From: Melieria omissa
Lineage: Eukaryota > Arthropoda > Insecta > Diptera > Ulidiidae
DNA length: 64,000 bases
Assembly (NCBI GenBank): GCA_963971225.1
Contig: OZ020269.1
Span: 100,528,405 to 100,592,404, forward strand
Direction of reading: 5' to 3'
The notes below the pieces were generated by a model. The model did not search any database. It was not told the DNA's origin and worked only from the letters and a program-made list of their open reading frames with translations. The position numbers were made by a program, and so were the translations under genes. Below are positions 22,418-34,293 of this stretch, in pieces (positions within the stretch are counted from its first letter, which is position 1; the number at the start of each line of letters is the position of its first letter).

Positions 22418-25400
22418 TTAGTGTCCGTAATGGCCGCCTAAGTGGCCCAAGGAAATGGCAGGAGCGGCAGCATATTTGACAATGGAGGGTGCCGGTGCGT
22501 ACGAAATTGCGGGGGCGGCATATTTAACAATGGAGGGCGCCGGTGCAGCATAGGAAATGGCCGGGGCGGCATATTTCACCACAGGAGCGGCAACGGCAAC
22601 CGGTGCTGGTGCGGCGTACTTGACAACGGCGGGCGCTCCGTGCGAGATGACCTGAGAAACGAAGAGAGAAATTGGTTTGAAAATTGGCTAAAGTTAAAGT
22701 GGAACTTAAAGTTGAAGTTATGAAAGAAAATCATTTGGAGTATAAACAACTTTTCATAATTAAAAGTCTAGGATTCTGTATGATTAAAGTTAAACTGGTA
22801 ACCTCGGTAGCCCAGCGTCAAGTGTGCTGGGTTTCAATTCTAGAGGTCTTGGGTTTGATTCCTAACTGGCTTGGTTCTGCAGTTTCCTAAGTTTCCTCCA
22901 GCCTTATTCCTTTAGCAACATCTTTCTTTACCACTCCAGTCAGTTGTGATGATCAACTCTCAGATTTTCATATCCAGTGGCCCTACTAGTGAAACAACAA
23001 CACCACTAGCAGTGCTTGTTCAAGTCGTAGCGCAGACACCATCCACAATAAGCTCATCATAGACGCCAACCTCTGCGTTTTTCCAACAATACCTCTCACC
23101 CAATAGCAACGGATACACAGAAGATGCTCTACGCAACCCAGTAATAAACTTTACATAAGGACACGTCTTTCCTCGAGGACGACAGATGGTAGCCTCATCA
23201 CTTGAGACTGCTAGCGATAAGCTAATCATCCTTCTTGGTAGAATTTCAATCGATTTCAATTTCAGGTCGAGGCCCTATGCTTCCAAATAATTTAACAACA
23301 ATTAACAACTGCTTCACATCAAAATGTTTCTTTACAATAATTTCTAAAAGACTAAACTGTGGAAAGAAAATTTTTCTTTACAATCAATTTTGAAAGACTA
23401 AACTGTGGTAAATAAAAATATACTTCAAAATTCTATAGGTAACTTAAAAAATTTCCTTTTAGACGGCTTTTAAAATATTCGGTTTAAACCGAGGTTTTAT
23501 GGTTTTACAGCTTTCAATATCTTCACGCATTGTTCGCAGAATCCTTGAAGCCTTAAAGCCCTATGGAGTACCGAAAATTTTATCATTTGTACAAATTCCC
23601 ATCATCTGACTTTGATTTAAACTGTGTTCTCGAGTCATGTGGTTAGGACACATGGAGGTATTGGTATATAAAGGTATACGAGTTGGTATGAGTGGCTCTT
23701 AAGAGCAGCCCACTTAGACCTTAAAGACCCATCGTGATACCACAATCAATCGATATGCAAAAAGACAAGTCCACTTTTGTCCAAGATTAATTTCAGCTCT
23801 ATTGGAATACCAAGACGTATTATAAGCCGATCAAAGCATATCAATAATGATCCAAGGTGATATTTTTTAGTCAACGGATGCTATTGAACAAAGCCTCATT
23901 GGTTTGAGGTATTTTTTGTTTTACTAAACTTGGAGCTTATACTGCAATTTATAACCATACTTAACTATCACTGCCAAGACTTCTACCAAACAATTGTCTT
24001 ATTGACTATAAGAAGGTTTCTCCAACTGATTCAAGTTGATCCAAGGAACTGTTCTTACTAAGAAAAGTATTTTTGGACTAATACTAGGTGTCACAAATGA
24101 TTTAAGGCAGATTTAAACAACTGGTCCTACTAAACATAGACCATATTTGAGAGATCTAAGTTGGTATCATAAATGGATCCAGGAACTATGAGTTAATAAT
24201 AGCAACCATTTCACCATTTATCATAGATACCAACTATTAGAGCTCTTTAATATGGCTTAAGTTAAGTCGAACCAATTTCTTAGATCTTTCTTGGTCTATT
24301 TATAATATCTATTATTAGTAAAATAAAAGTCTTTTTAGGAACATGGTTTTCATATCTTTTTAAACAAACTTTTATGAGGTTGAATGTGGAGTTTGATGTG
24401 AAGTTATGTGAACCTATAAATTAACCTATGGAATAAAGCTCTTTATGCACGAAGGCTTAGAAGCCCATTGTTTTTTAGGGTATATAAGTGCCACAAACGA
24501 ATCAGAGCATATCCAAACTACTGATACTACGAAAGTAGTAGATTTTATAACACGGTCCTATTCTGGCACAAGTCAACAAATTTGAATGTTTCGACAATAA
24601 CTTTTAAAGAAGTTTCAAAAAGTGAGAGAGAAGATTAACATGGAATATATTTTTTTTTATTTGCCTAACGTTGGCAAAACTTGGAACTTTGGAAAACTTT
24701 TGTTGGTGAAAACATTTTTAGTAGTTGATGCTTCTTGTGGTGTTTTAACGAGTTCCAATTCTTATTGAAATCATAAGACAGGCAAACCAATCTTAATTAA
24801 CTTAAAGTCTAAATCGATTTTAGTAAATTCCGTATTTCAAGGAAACATCAATACGAATTATTTTCTACTTCTGTTAGTTAGAGCCACCAAAACTTTCTCA
24901 GTAGTTGATGATTCTTTTGGTTTTTAATAAGTTCAAATTCTGATTATAATCATTAGAAAGTGATTTACCTCCACTAAGTAAACCCAACTCAACAGGCGTT
25001 TAGTAGACATCAATATGAAATCTCTTCTATTTCCAGAACTTTCTCGGTACTTGATGCTTCTTGTGTTCTTATTGTGAGTTCCAATTTTAATTGAAATTAT
25101 TAGACAGGCAAATCAACCTCCACTAAGTGAATTCCCAACTGGTTTTTAGTGATTTCTGTGTCTCGAAAAGACATCAATATAAATTCTCTTCTATTTCCAG
25201 AACTTTCTCAGTACTTGAAGCTTCCTGTGTTCTTATTCTGAGTTCCAATTCTAATTGAAATTATTAGACAGGCAAATCAACCTCCACTAAGTAAATCCCA
25301 ACTGGCTTTACAAATTTCTGTATCTCAAGAAGACATCAATGTGAATTTTCTTTTACTTTTGGTAGTAAGAGCCACCAGACCTTTCTCAGTACTTGATGCT

Positions 25401-27574
25401 TCTTTTGGTTTTGTAATGAGTTCCAATTCTAATTGAAATCATAAGACAGGCAAATCAACCTCCACTAAGTAAAAACCCAGCTGCCTTTTACAAATTTCTG
25501 TGTCTCCAGAAGACTTAAATATGAATTCTACTCTATTTCCAGAACTTTCTCAGTACTTGATATTTCTTGTGGTCTTATAATAAGTTCAAATTCTCATTGA
25601 AATCTTTAGACAGGCAAATAAGCCTTCACCACTGGCGTTTAATAATTTCCGTATCTCAAGAAGACATCAATATGAATTCTGTTTTACTTTTGTTAGTAAG
25701 AGCCACCAGAACTTTCTCAATATTTGATGCTTCTTTTGATTTTGTAATGAGTTCCAATTCTAATAAAAATCATTAGAAAAGCAAATCAACCTCCACTAAG
25801 TAAATACCCAACTAGCTTTAACAAATTTCTGTATCTCAAGAAGACATCAATATGAATTCTCTTCTATTTCCAGAGTTTTCTCAGTAGTTGATGCTTCTTG
25901 TGGTCTTATAATAAGTTCCAATTCTAATTGAAATCTTTAGACGGGTAAATCGTAAATATCCAACTGGCGTCTAGTGATTTCTGTATCTCAAGAAGACATC
26001 AATGTGAATTCTCTTCTACTTCTGTTAGTTAGAGCCACCAAAACTTTCTCAGTACTTGCAGTACTTAATGCTTCTTGTGGGCTTATAATGATGTCCAGTT
26101 CTAAGTGAAATCTTTAGACAGACAAATCAACTTAAACTAACTTAAACTCCAAATGGCTTGCAATATGTTCTAAATTTCCTAACAGAATATTGCTACGATC
26201 AGATCTTGAGGGCACGATTACTACTTTTGGTATATTTGGAGCCAAAGTGGACTTTGCGGTTTCACTTAGGCCGCTTGAAAAAAATGAAAAAAAATTGCAA
26301 GAGCTTTTAGAAACGCAAACTTTTTGAATTTATTAGCAAAACAGATTTTGGAAATAAAAATTGGAGGAATTTTGATATGAAAAAATTGATTTTATTTTCA
26401 GCAATTTTTGGAATTTTGTTTACTAATGTTGGTTCATTTGAAGCCAAACTGGACTTTTTGGTTTCACTGAAGCCGATTTTGTCTAATTAGAGTTTTTTAC
26501 AATGAAAAAAATTGGCAAGAGCTCTTAAAAACGCGAACATTTTGAGTTTTGTGGCAAAGCAGTTTTTTAAAATAGAAATTTGATATAAACAAAATTTATT
26601 TTATTTTCTTCTATTTTCGGAATTTTTTTTTTTTTAATTTTGGTACATAAAATTTGTGGCAACTGTTCTCGGAGGCCTTTTCTCTTTCAGGGCGGAGTTT
26701 AACTTTGAAAATCAAAATACTCTTGGAAAAAATGTTTCCATGCTATGATAGCCGGAGCCAAAAAAAAATGTTGCATACTCATAAATACTGAAATCTTTTT
26801 TATCCGGGAACATATAATTCGTGGGTCATGAGATCTGAGTAATTGTTTTGAGGTGTATTAAAAATTTGGTGGGACGTATTATCGCGGACTACAAAAGGGT
26901 TAAGATAATTTAAAGCACTTCAAAACTGCACGTTCTTAGGAGACTTAAAAGGCTCTCAGACCCGAAATAATTCTTACTAACACGCAGCCCATTAAAATAA
27001 TTTTCAGAACAACAATTTTGAATTTCTTCAACTCTGGCCACATTGTTCAAACTCGAAGTAGAACTACTCTGAACAATCCTTGAAAGTAGCCTTTACGCTC
27101 GTAGCTTCAGACCCTCACTACATCAACACTTTTCCCACACTCACCTGACTGAAGGTGGAGTAGCTGGTGGCGGCCGGTGCAGCCTTAACCAGCGCCGGGG
27201 CGGCAACCACAGCCGGTGCGGGCGCGTAAGCCTTCAGAATGGTCGGTGCCGGGGCGTAGCTGATGGCTGGCGCGGGAGCCGCGTAGCTGATGGCTGGTGC
27301 CGGGGCCGCGTAGCTAATGGCCGGCGCGGCATAGCTGATGGCGGGCGCCGAGTGGCCGTAACTGAGTGCCGGCGCAGAGTGGCCGTAACTGAGTGCCGGC
27401 GCAGAGTGGCCGTAATCCAATAGGCCGGGAGCGGCGCTGGCGACAGCAATCAGGCCGAGAAGGATCTGTACGCCATGAAAGAGATATGTGTGATTCTTAC
27501 TCAAACTACTCTCAAAGCCAACAACAATGCACACAGTTCAGTGCACACGCGTGCCTGCTCACCAGGTATTTCAT
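22418..27574 (-). CDS. Ala/Pro/Tyr-rich cuticular protein (3 exons), retinin/CPLCA-like
   Basis: Coding exons on the minus strand: 27574-27563 (MKYL), 27465-27145 and 22651-22418, all joined in phase 0 at GT-AG sites; 188 residues. Residues 1 to about 17 form a signal peptide (MKYLILLGLIAVASAAPG). Then come three near-identical YGHSAPA(L/I)S repeats, AAPAISY repeats, YAPAP and VVAAPALVKAAPA. The exon 2/3 junction creates SYSTFSQVISHGAPAVVK, which resembles the retinin-type segment of CPLCA cuticular proteins. Exon 3 continues with KYAAPA and AAPAPSIVKY repeats and ends LGHLGGHYGH. The four-codon first exon interrupting the signal peptide is typical of insect cuticle genes. The likely role is as a secreted structural protein of the exoskeleton or eye cuticle; subfamily is inference. 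Confidence 0.93.
22797..22885 (+). repeat. tRNA-like SINE head in cuticle-gene intron 2
   Basis: GGTAGCCCAGCG near 22806 resembles a pol III A box and GGGTTTGATTCC at 22851-22862 a B box, about 45 bp apart. No tRNA cloverleaf or mature 3' end is evident, so a SINE head is more likely than a tRNA. It differs from the heads at 3974 and 58943. Confidence 0.5.
23690..23750 (-). repeat. LINE 3'-end fragment (GTGGTATCAC motif)
   Basis: On the minus strand reads TTGTGGTATCACGATGGGTC followed by a short AT/GC mixed stretch, like the LINE 3' ends at 4930, 39984 (on -) and 43866. It has no coding part. Confidence 0.4.
24690..26170. repeat. ~165-bp tandem array in cuticle-gene intron 2, about 9 units
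   Basis: Units share AACTTTCTCAGTACTTGATG, GAGTTCCAATTCTAATTGAA, GACAGGCAAATCAACCTCCA and AAGAAGACATCAATATGAAT. Starts at 24721, 24901, 25047, 25211, 25389, 25553, 25720, 25883 and 26052 give spacings of 146-180 bp. Divergence is moderate. Confidence 0.88.
26229..26640. repeat. Two ~209-bp diverged tandem copies
   Basis: Copies start at about 26229 and 26438 with GAGCCAAAGTGGACTTTGCG and GAAGCCAAACTGGACTTTTT, and both continue through AAAAAAATTG.CAAGAGC and AACGC.AAC.TTTTGA blocks. Confidence 0.7.
26681..26899. mobile_element. Short non-autonomous element, relative of 6529-6726
   Basis: Shares the ordered blocks GCGGAGTTTAA, GTTGCATACTCA, CGTGGGTCATGAGATCTGAG and GGGACGTATTATC with 6529-6726. 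The right end (ACAAAAGGG) is followed by TTAA (26900-26903); the left end CTCTTTCAGGG is diverged. It is non-coding and lies in the cuticle-gene intron. Confidence 0.6.
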
Positions 27575-27757
27575 TTTGCACAACAAGGACGACAAGGATA
27601 TCGCGAACAAGTAGGTTATGGAGCAAAGCTGACGTTAGCTTTTCAACGAACAAGGTTCACTGTGTATGTGTGTTTATCGTCTTGTGAAAACCGTACGCAC
27701 AACTGTTGTATTCGGCAAGAAAATTCAAACTGTGATTTTCCCAGCATCACTTGCGTA

Positions 27758-27765
27758 CTTTTATA
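27758..27765 (-). promoter_or_regulatory. TATA box of the cuticle gene
   Basis: TATAAAAG on the minus strand, about 190 bp upstream of the ATG at 27574. TCACAGTTTG about 20-30 bp downstream is a plausible initiator. This predicts a 5' untranslated leader of about 160 nt. Confidence 0.65.
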
Positions 27766-27779
27766 GTTCATTGCAGAGT

Positions 27780-29590
27780 CAGAGTCAGATTCGGAGTCGA
27801 CTCGAAGCGGCGACAGAAATTAGAAGTAGTACAAACAACAAACAAAAGCCAGCAAAAAGGCAGCTATTAGAAAAACGCAACAACAAGAGCAACAACAAGA
27901 TGGCAAAGTGAAAAACGCACAATCACCCAAAAAGATCAGCAATCATTTTGGAGCGAACGATCGGAGCGGCGATCGTGCGAATTCGCAGCCGCACTCGACT
28001 GGTGCACCGCGTCATTCTCGGCCAGTGCGTAGTGGCGGCGTTGGCGACGACGACGACGACGATTTGCAATGCGCAATTGCGCAGACGCAGCGCCTTACGC
28101 GACAGCAGCGCACAGCCGCAGAATTGTAACGCCGGCCAAGCCATAAAAACGTTTCTGGTTGCTGCCAAAAGTGCGCATTCGAATGATTTTTGAGTTATTT
28201 TTGGTGCATTCTTTGGAGACTTTTCCAACCACGCAGACGACGGCAACTTTCCTTTTCGTTTGCTGAAATAACTGTTGCCGATTTTTTTAATTGATCGGAA
28301 GGCGTGTGTTGCGCCTAATGGAAGCAATTGGAAGAAAGGGTGGCAGCTTGTTGGCTGGAAAATTGAAAAATGTCAGGTTAAAGTGGCAGCTGCACTGATG
28401 ACTTCGCTCAAGTCCCTTTGCAGCCTACGATGTTGAATAATCTTTGTTCATAAAAAATCTCTTTGCATTTCTTGTTCTCTTTATTGCTTCATTAAGTCCT
28501 AAATTAAAAAAAAAATAATAATATAACATCAATCAGCACTACTGAATTAACTTCAATAGTTTCCAACAACAAAAAGCACAGAGTGGTCTATGCCTGAGAA
28601 ACGCTGAAAAGTGCAGAGCTTTACTGTCGTCTTCGAGGTACGATGGGCTGTCAGAGAACAAAGAAACATTGTGTATTTCCTATTATTAGTAGATATGGTG
28701 GCTTTATAATCTAAGGTCACTTTAGACTATCTACAGCTCGGGGAAGAATGCCATCTATTCCTATGCTAAGTAAGAACCCAGTCACTAATCTATCATTTTA
28801 ACGCCAAAGACAAACCAAGAGTCTGGTTTGGGTCCTATTCGATATTTTCCAGAACCTTGTCGTGTAAGTTCATCAACACTCTCGTTCTCCACAAAGTCCT
28901 TCATCCAGGTACCTATACAAATCTTATTGTGAAAACGATAATTAAAAACTTCTATATTTTAGATTTTTTTTTATTAAGGAAAACGCCTTGAAATTCAATA
29001 TTTTCCGACTTTGAGGTCCGATTTCCGATCGAAAACGTGAAAAAAGTCAAGGAAAATCTAAAAGGTGACATTCCCATTTTTTGTGAAAACGTAAACTAAG
29101 TTTTAAATACGGTTTGTAGATTCAAAATCAGCGGTTCTTAATTACACTAGATCTGAAGCCAAAACCAGAAAAGCCGACAAAAAGTCGAATTTTGTTGCCC
29201 TGTGTAATAGTTAATGTTTTTACTTCTAATTCACAATAGTAGATTTTGAGGTAAAGTTCTCAAAAAGTGTCGGAAGTTGCTATAAATAGTTTTGTAAATG
29301 GCGGCAAATGTCAATTCTGTTTAAGCATTCAAAAAAATTACAGTCAAAGAACATCGAATGACTACTTTTGTGACTCTTTATGAAAAAAGGGTGTTTAATG
29401 CAAGAAAGCTTTACTGAAGGCTACAGTTTATTTAAAAATATCATTAACCTTAGTCAAGAACCAGAAAACAGGTAACTTTCAACGTGTAAAACCTATGTAA
29501 AAAAATCCATCTATAAAGCAACAAAACTGCAAAACTCATTTTGTATAAATTTTATGGAGTTGTCAGTAGAAGACTACCTACAATTCTTAA
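27780..29590. other. Region upstream of the cuticle gene, no second gene recognised
   Basis: 27780-28200 is CAA/CAG- and CGA-rich with several overlapping open frames of low complexity. It could hold regulatory DNA for the cuticle promoter. 28200-29590 has no recognisable feature. Confidence 0.35.
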
Positions 29591-29592
29591 GA

Positions 29593-29716
29593 AATAATTT
29601 CCAAATGATCTTAAAGACAAGAAGAAGAAGAAGTAGAAGAAGACGATTTCTTCGAATAATTTCCAAATGATCTTAAAGACAAGGAGAAGAAGAAGTAGAA
29701 GAAGACGATTTCTTCT
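29593..29716. repeat. Two 62-bp tandem copies rich in GAA
   Basis: AATAATTTCCAAATGATCTT begins at 29593 and again at 29655, each followed by AAAGACAAG, a GAAGAAGAAG tract and GACGATTTCTTC. The copies are nearly identical, so the duplication is recent. Confidence 0.9.
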
Positions 29717-30089
29717 AATAAGAATTGCTTTGGTCTAAAGATTACTGAAGATCTGCATTTCAATAGGAACTTTGTCACAAAAAGATTTCTTATGGTGCGG
29801 TGATTAATTTAATGATTCTTTACACTTTCTTGGTGCTTTATCTCTTTCATTCTTTCAAGCTTAGGGTCTCAGCAATAAATAGTTTTTATCTAAATCTAAA
29901 CTGCAGTTGTTTTTGCATCTTTCATAGGTTGGTCGATACTTTCACAATGCTTTTGGTTGCTTTTTGATAGACAAATCCATCTTTTTCCCTTTATTTTATT
30001 CAATGTACTTCGTGTAATATGTTAAATATTGAATATATTCATTATATCTCGAAATAAAGTGTCAAAGATACAAAAATAAAACATTCAAA

Positions 30090-31020
30090 ACTTATTTATA
30101 GACCCAATACAATTTAACTTTCTTTACCAGATTTGCCTGTTAGGGGGTCTAGCCTGATTAAAGACAGTCGTTCCAGATGGATTGAAATCGAAATATTCTA
30201 AATAATTATGAAATTGCTAAAAATAATTTAGGCAAGGGTTCTTTTTTTAATTGGGCTTATTTGAGTAGCTCAAGTTCGATCGAAACAATCTCATATAGAA
30301 AATACCTTACTTTTGTTTACTAGATTTACTTAGTTAGGGGATCTAAACTGGTTTAAGACACTCGTTCAATCTAAGTTCTAGTATGGTAAATATTTAAAAT
30401 ACTCATTATATTTTCGAATAAAGCTTCTAAGTTACAAAAATCGTTCAAAACTTATTTTTATACGTTAACTTTTTTACTTGAATTACCTTATTAGAGGATC
30501 TAGACTGGTTAAAGAAAGTCATTCAATCCAAGTCCTAGTATGGTAAATATTAAAAATATTGATTATATCTCCGAATAATACTTCAAAGTTACAACAAAAA
30601 CTTTCAAAACTTATTTTTAGACCCAATACAACTTAACTTTCTTCATTTGATTTGCTTCGTTAGGGAGTCTGTCGGGTTCAAGATCGTTCGAAACACTTTC
30701 ACTTGTTTTTGTTTTAATAAAAATTATGTACATATGGATTCTTATTCTAACTGGGCTTATTTCAGTAGCTCAAGAATGATCAAAATAATCTCACAAAGAA
30801 TACACCTTATTTTTTTTTTACTTGATTTACTTCGTTAGGGGATTTAGACTGGTTCAAGACAGATCGAAACAGCCTCACTTGTTTTTGTTTCAATTAAAAT
30901 GTTGTAGGTATGGGTTCTTATTCTTACTGGGCTTATCTCAGTATCTCAAGATCGATCAAAACAATATCACATTGAATAAACCTCCGTTTTCTTCCCTTGA
31001 TTTACTTCAGTTGGATATGA
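30090..31020. repeat. ~160-195-bp tandem array, about 5 units
   Basis: Each unit holds a block like TTAGGGGATCTAGACTGGTT (near 30140, 30333, 30491, 30660 and 30835) preceded by TTTACTTGATTTACTTCG-like and CCAATACAA.TTAACTTTC blocks. The last unit ends where the mariner derivative at 31028 begins. Confidence 0.75.
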
Positions 31021-31027
31021 TTATATA

Positions 31028-31547
31028 CGCGGGCAGTCCGATAAGTACTTAGCCCCACTGCCCGATGGTGCCACTATCGTAAGAGAAATTTACTATCGTG
31101 TAGTACATCCTCGTAGACGGCTACTGTCAAAATTTCAACCATATTGGATTTGTAGTTTTGTTTTGACCGCGTGTGGAAACGAACGTGTCCGCGAATTTTA
31201 GAAAAATGGAAAAGAGAAATATCGGTCGGTGATTCGCCAAATTGGTCGCATTAGGCTACGAACAGCTGCTCCATCCACCGTATTCTCCAGATTTGGCCCC
31301 GTGTTACTTCTTTTTGTTGCCAAACTTGAAAAAGTCACTCGCCGGGCAGAAATTTGAGTCGAATAAGGAGTTTATCGCCGCCACGGAGGCCTCCAGAAAA
31401 CGTATTTTTCAGACGGGTTAAAGAAGTTGGAGCATCGCTAGGTCAAGTGTATCGAGGTGAAAGGAAACTAGGTTGAAAAATAAATCGCCATTTTTCCAAA
31501 ATTTTCATTTTTCTTTTGTAGGCTAAGTACTTATCGGACCACCCACG
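31028..31547 (+). mobile_element. 520-bp deletion derivative of a mariner-type element
   Basis: TA at 31026-31027 and 31548-31549. Terminal inverted repeats of about 27 bp (CG.GGG..GTCCGATAAGTACTTAGCC) with three mismatches. Inside, an ATG at 31207 (MEK) is fused by deletion to the end of a transposase. TIRs differ from those of the other two mariner copies. Confidence 0.9.
31207..31485 (+). pseudogene. mariner-type transposase remnant, third Asp replaced
   Basis: Retains HPPYSPDLAPCYFFLLPNLK, in which the catalytic Asp expected after APC is Tyr. The C-terminal GQKFESNKEFIAATEA stretch and an LEHR...VKCIEVKGN end follow. In-frame stops occur at the positions of conserved residues in the tail. 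The first two catalytic motifs are deleted. Confidence 0.85.
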
Positions 31548-31889
31548 TACGTCTTTCAAGATCGATAGCACTAGATTATTTTTCTATTAAGAGTTCAGGC
31601 TTTCTAATTCTAAGTTAACATATTTAAGTCGTTCAATATCAGTTAAAGGTTAATTTCAGTTAATTTCCTCCTTTTGTTTTACTAAACATCGAAGCCAATC
31701 TCCTTGATTTCAGGAAGCTTAGGCAGAAGTATAGAAAATGCAGGGATACCCTTTTTAAAGGAAAGTATTGCTCTCGTCCTGTGATGTCATTAGTGTTGTG
31801 AGTCGCTCAAGATTAAATGATTGATATTATTTTTACTCCTTTCGAACCTCCATTTGGCAGCTTGTTGAAGTCACCACTGGACGTGGCGC

Positions 31890-32270
31890 TACTGGGTACA
31901 TGCCAGTGATGACCATTTTACGAGTAGCTTAGTGGGTATCACTGATCTATGTTCATCGATTGGCGCCTCTCGTCCTGTGATGTCTGTAGAAGCTGTGGAG
32001 CTGAAGGGATAGAAAAGACACAGCACTTCCTGTGTGAGTGCCCGTCTCTGCAGAAACGTTGTCCTCGTATTTTGGAGTCAAGATTCTTTCCGGAAATCCT
32101 TCCAAAATCTGTGAACTGCTCTCTTCATTAAGAGATCGGAACGATTTGCCGCAGAATGAGACTGTTGCAAAGCTCCAGAGTGAAACAAGAACGTATTCAC
32201 AAGGGACCGTTTTAGGCTCCAAGTGGAAGCGGGCTACATACATTCGTCCCTTCCCTAACCTAACCCAGTC
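31890..32270 (+). mobile_element. LINE 3' fragment with zinc-knuckle region and CCTAA tail
   Basis: Encodes CRSCGAEG...HFLCECPSLQKR (31980-32060), the C-terminal zinc-knuckle pattern of RNase H-type LINEs. A frameshift near 32090 then leads into a KICELLSSLRDRND-like stretch. The 3' end GCTCCAAGTGGAAG ... CCCTTCCCTAACCTAACCC (32216-32268) matches the 3' end of the LINE at 51274-51945, so both belong to one family. Confidence 0.8.
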
Positions 32271-32289
32271 CTTTTATTCATTTCACTTT

Positions 32290-34070
32290 TTCTAAACAAT
32301 TCTCAATCAGAAGTTTTATTATCCAACTCAATCTGCCTCAATCCCTCAAAAAACTTAATTATGCTCATTAATGTTGCAACCAGAGTGACAGGTTGATTAA
32401 TGTGCTTTGAGTTTGTCGTTTTGACATTAGCGAATTGCATTGCTTTCGGAAAAGTATCAGTTTTAAAAGCAAAATTCCGGCTAACCAAAGCCGGAAAATT
32501 GTATTGTCATAGCCAAAAAAAAACATTTCTCAATTCGCCATTTATGTCAAATATAATTCGTTGCATGACTTTACCCCACCTCGACTTCAAATTTGGAACA
32601 TAATTTAATGTTAAAATTTTTTGCTGAGAGTTTTTTGCCAACCTGGCACCGAGAAATAACTAAAACCAATTTGAGTGGCCAAAGTAAATTATTTGTTATT
32701 TTTGGACAAATCACGTGTACATTCAGTGAGACTTGAGCATTCGAATTGATTTCGCTGAGGGGTTGTGTCAGCGGCCAGAAAATAATGACACAACTGCAAC
32801 ATGAGCAAACTTGAGTTTGTCGAAAATGTTTAAAATTGTCGCACGTATCAATAAAATACAAAGTTGCAAAGCTATGAAACACTTTCGACTATATTTGGAG
32901 CGAGCGATTTGTGATCGACGCGAACTGATTTCGCCATGACGAATATTGTTCAGTTCATGTTAGTGCAATGCAGAATTTGATATGAAAAAATAAATACAAA
33001 TTTATTTAAACAAAAAGTGTCTTTGGGCAATTGTTCAGTGTTTGAATTTGCAAACAATAATGCAAGTTTTTCCCCATTTGCGAGTAAGATTAAAAATGCG
33101 TGAAAGGTGGCACCCCGAGGGAGCCCGACAGCCAAATGTCACCGCAAACATTGTCTGAGCACATGGCCAAGTATGGATATTTCACTGTGTGTGTGTGTTC
33201 TGCGCAGATTGTATCACCTTCACCGCATGCTGACAGCAGCCTTTTGCCGCTTAGCCAAGTTGGCGACAAAACCCAAGCGACTTGCGCTCACTTGTTGGCC
33301 AATTGGCCGCGTGTTCGCAACACGCTCAGTCGGCCACATTGCGCACGAACCACCCATAATTCATTAATTTGCCTGCACAACAAAAAAATGCTCACAAATG
33401 ATAAAATAAAATTTGCACTTTTCTTGACTGAGTTGTGTGTGTGTGTGTGTATGTGTGTGTGGTGGTTGCTGGCAGCTGCACAATTGCTGCAATTATTATA
33501 TGGCGGCATTGCATTGTCATTGCTGTGTTTTTTGTTGCTATTGTTGCTGCAATTGTGGTCGTTATTAATATTGAGAGTGAAATATTTGTGCGTTAATGTG
33601 TCGACATGTGTTGAATTTATTATTTTGGCTAAAGTGCCTTTGATTTATTGAAAGTGCGTTTACAAGTGTACGAAATACATTGTTTGTATGTATGTGTGTG
33701 TGTGTACGCCAGTAGGGAAACTGTCTGTACTTGTTGGTTTTATTTTAAATCAATTATGTGGCAACGTTTGCAGCTTTAAAGGTTGATAAATGACTTAAGC
33801 CAGAAGAAGATAGAACTTCCTAGGAGGAAGTTTGTTTGCGTGGACTTGCAAGAATGCCCAAAAAATCAGAAGAATATTTGAAGAATTTAAATGAAAAAAA
33901 AAAAATGTTAAAAGGAAGCAAAATATAAAAAATCTTTTTAGGTTCCAAGGAAGGAAAAAGAAAAGACTTGTAGACGAATTTTTGTTTCGATTACAAGTTT
34001 TTCAAAGTTTCTGCAACATTTTTATATTGAAAAATGTGGAAGATTTCTATTTGTTTTAAATGTGCTTTAA
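32290..34070. other. Non-coding region, no gene recognised
   Basis: The long open frame at 33100-33651 contains a (GT)n tract and is probably fortuitous. A GC-richer patch at 33100-33370 and simple repeats at 33187-33202 and 33433-33462 are the only notable features. Confidence 0.4.
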
Positions 34071-34293
34071 GCAACCTAATTGAACTGAATGGAGAAGAAT
34101 GAAAGAAGAAGAATGTAAGAAGAATGAAATCGAAAACATACAACATTTTCTAGGCTCATGTCCTGTCTTAAAGGATTTTCGAAAATTGTATTTTGGAAAA
34201 ACCGGCTTCAAAAAAGAAGAAATAATAAATGTATTAAATTGTTTTTTCAGAATATCTTCCATAAATTCTTATTATAGAGTTTAATTTAAATTT
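34060..34293 (+). mobile_element. LINE 3' terminal fragment leading into a minisatellite
   Basis: Encodes the last part of a LINE protein: a broken CALSNLIELNGEE, then after a frameshift IENIQHFLGSCPVLKDFRKLYFGKTGFKKEE. The H-x4-C-P spacing is the usual LINE zinc-knuckle end. The short AT-rich 3' end passes directly into AACT repeats at 34294. Confidence 0.75.

Noticed and set aside
33100..33651. Open frame of 183 residues on +
   Set aside because: It spans a (GT)n tract, has hydrophobic low-complexity translation and no domain, and an overlapping frame is open too.
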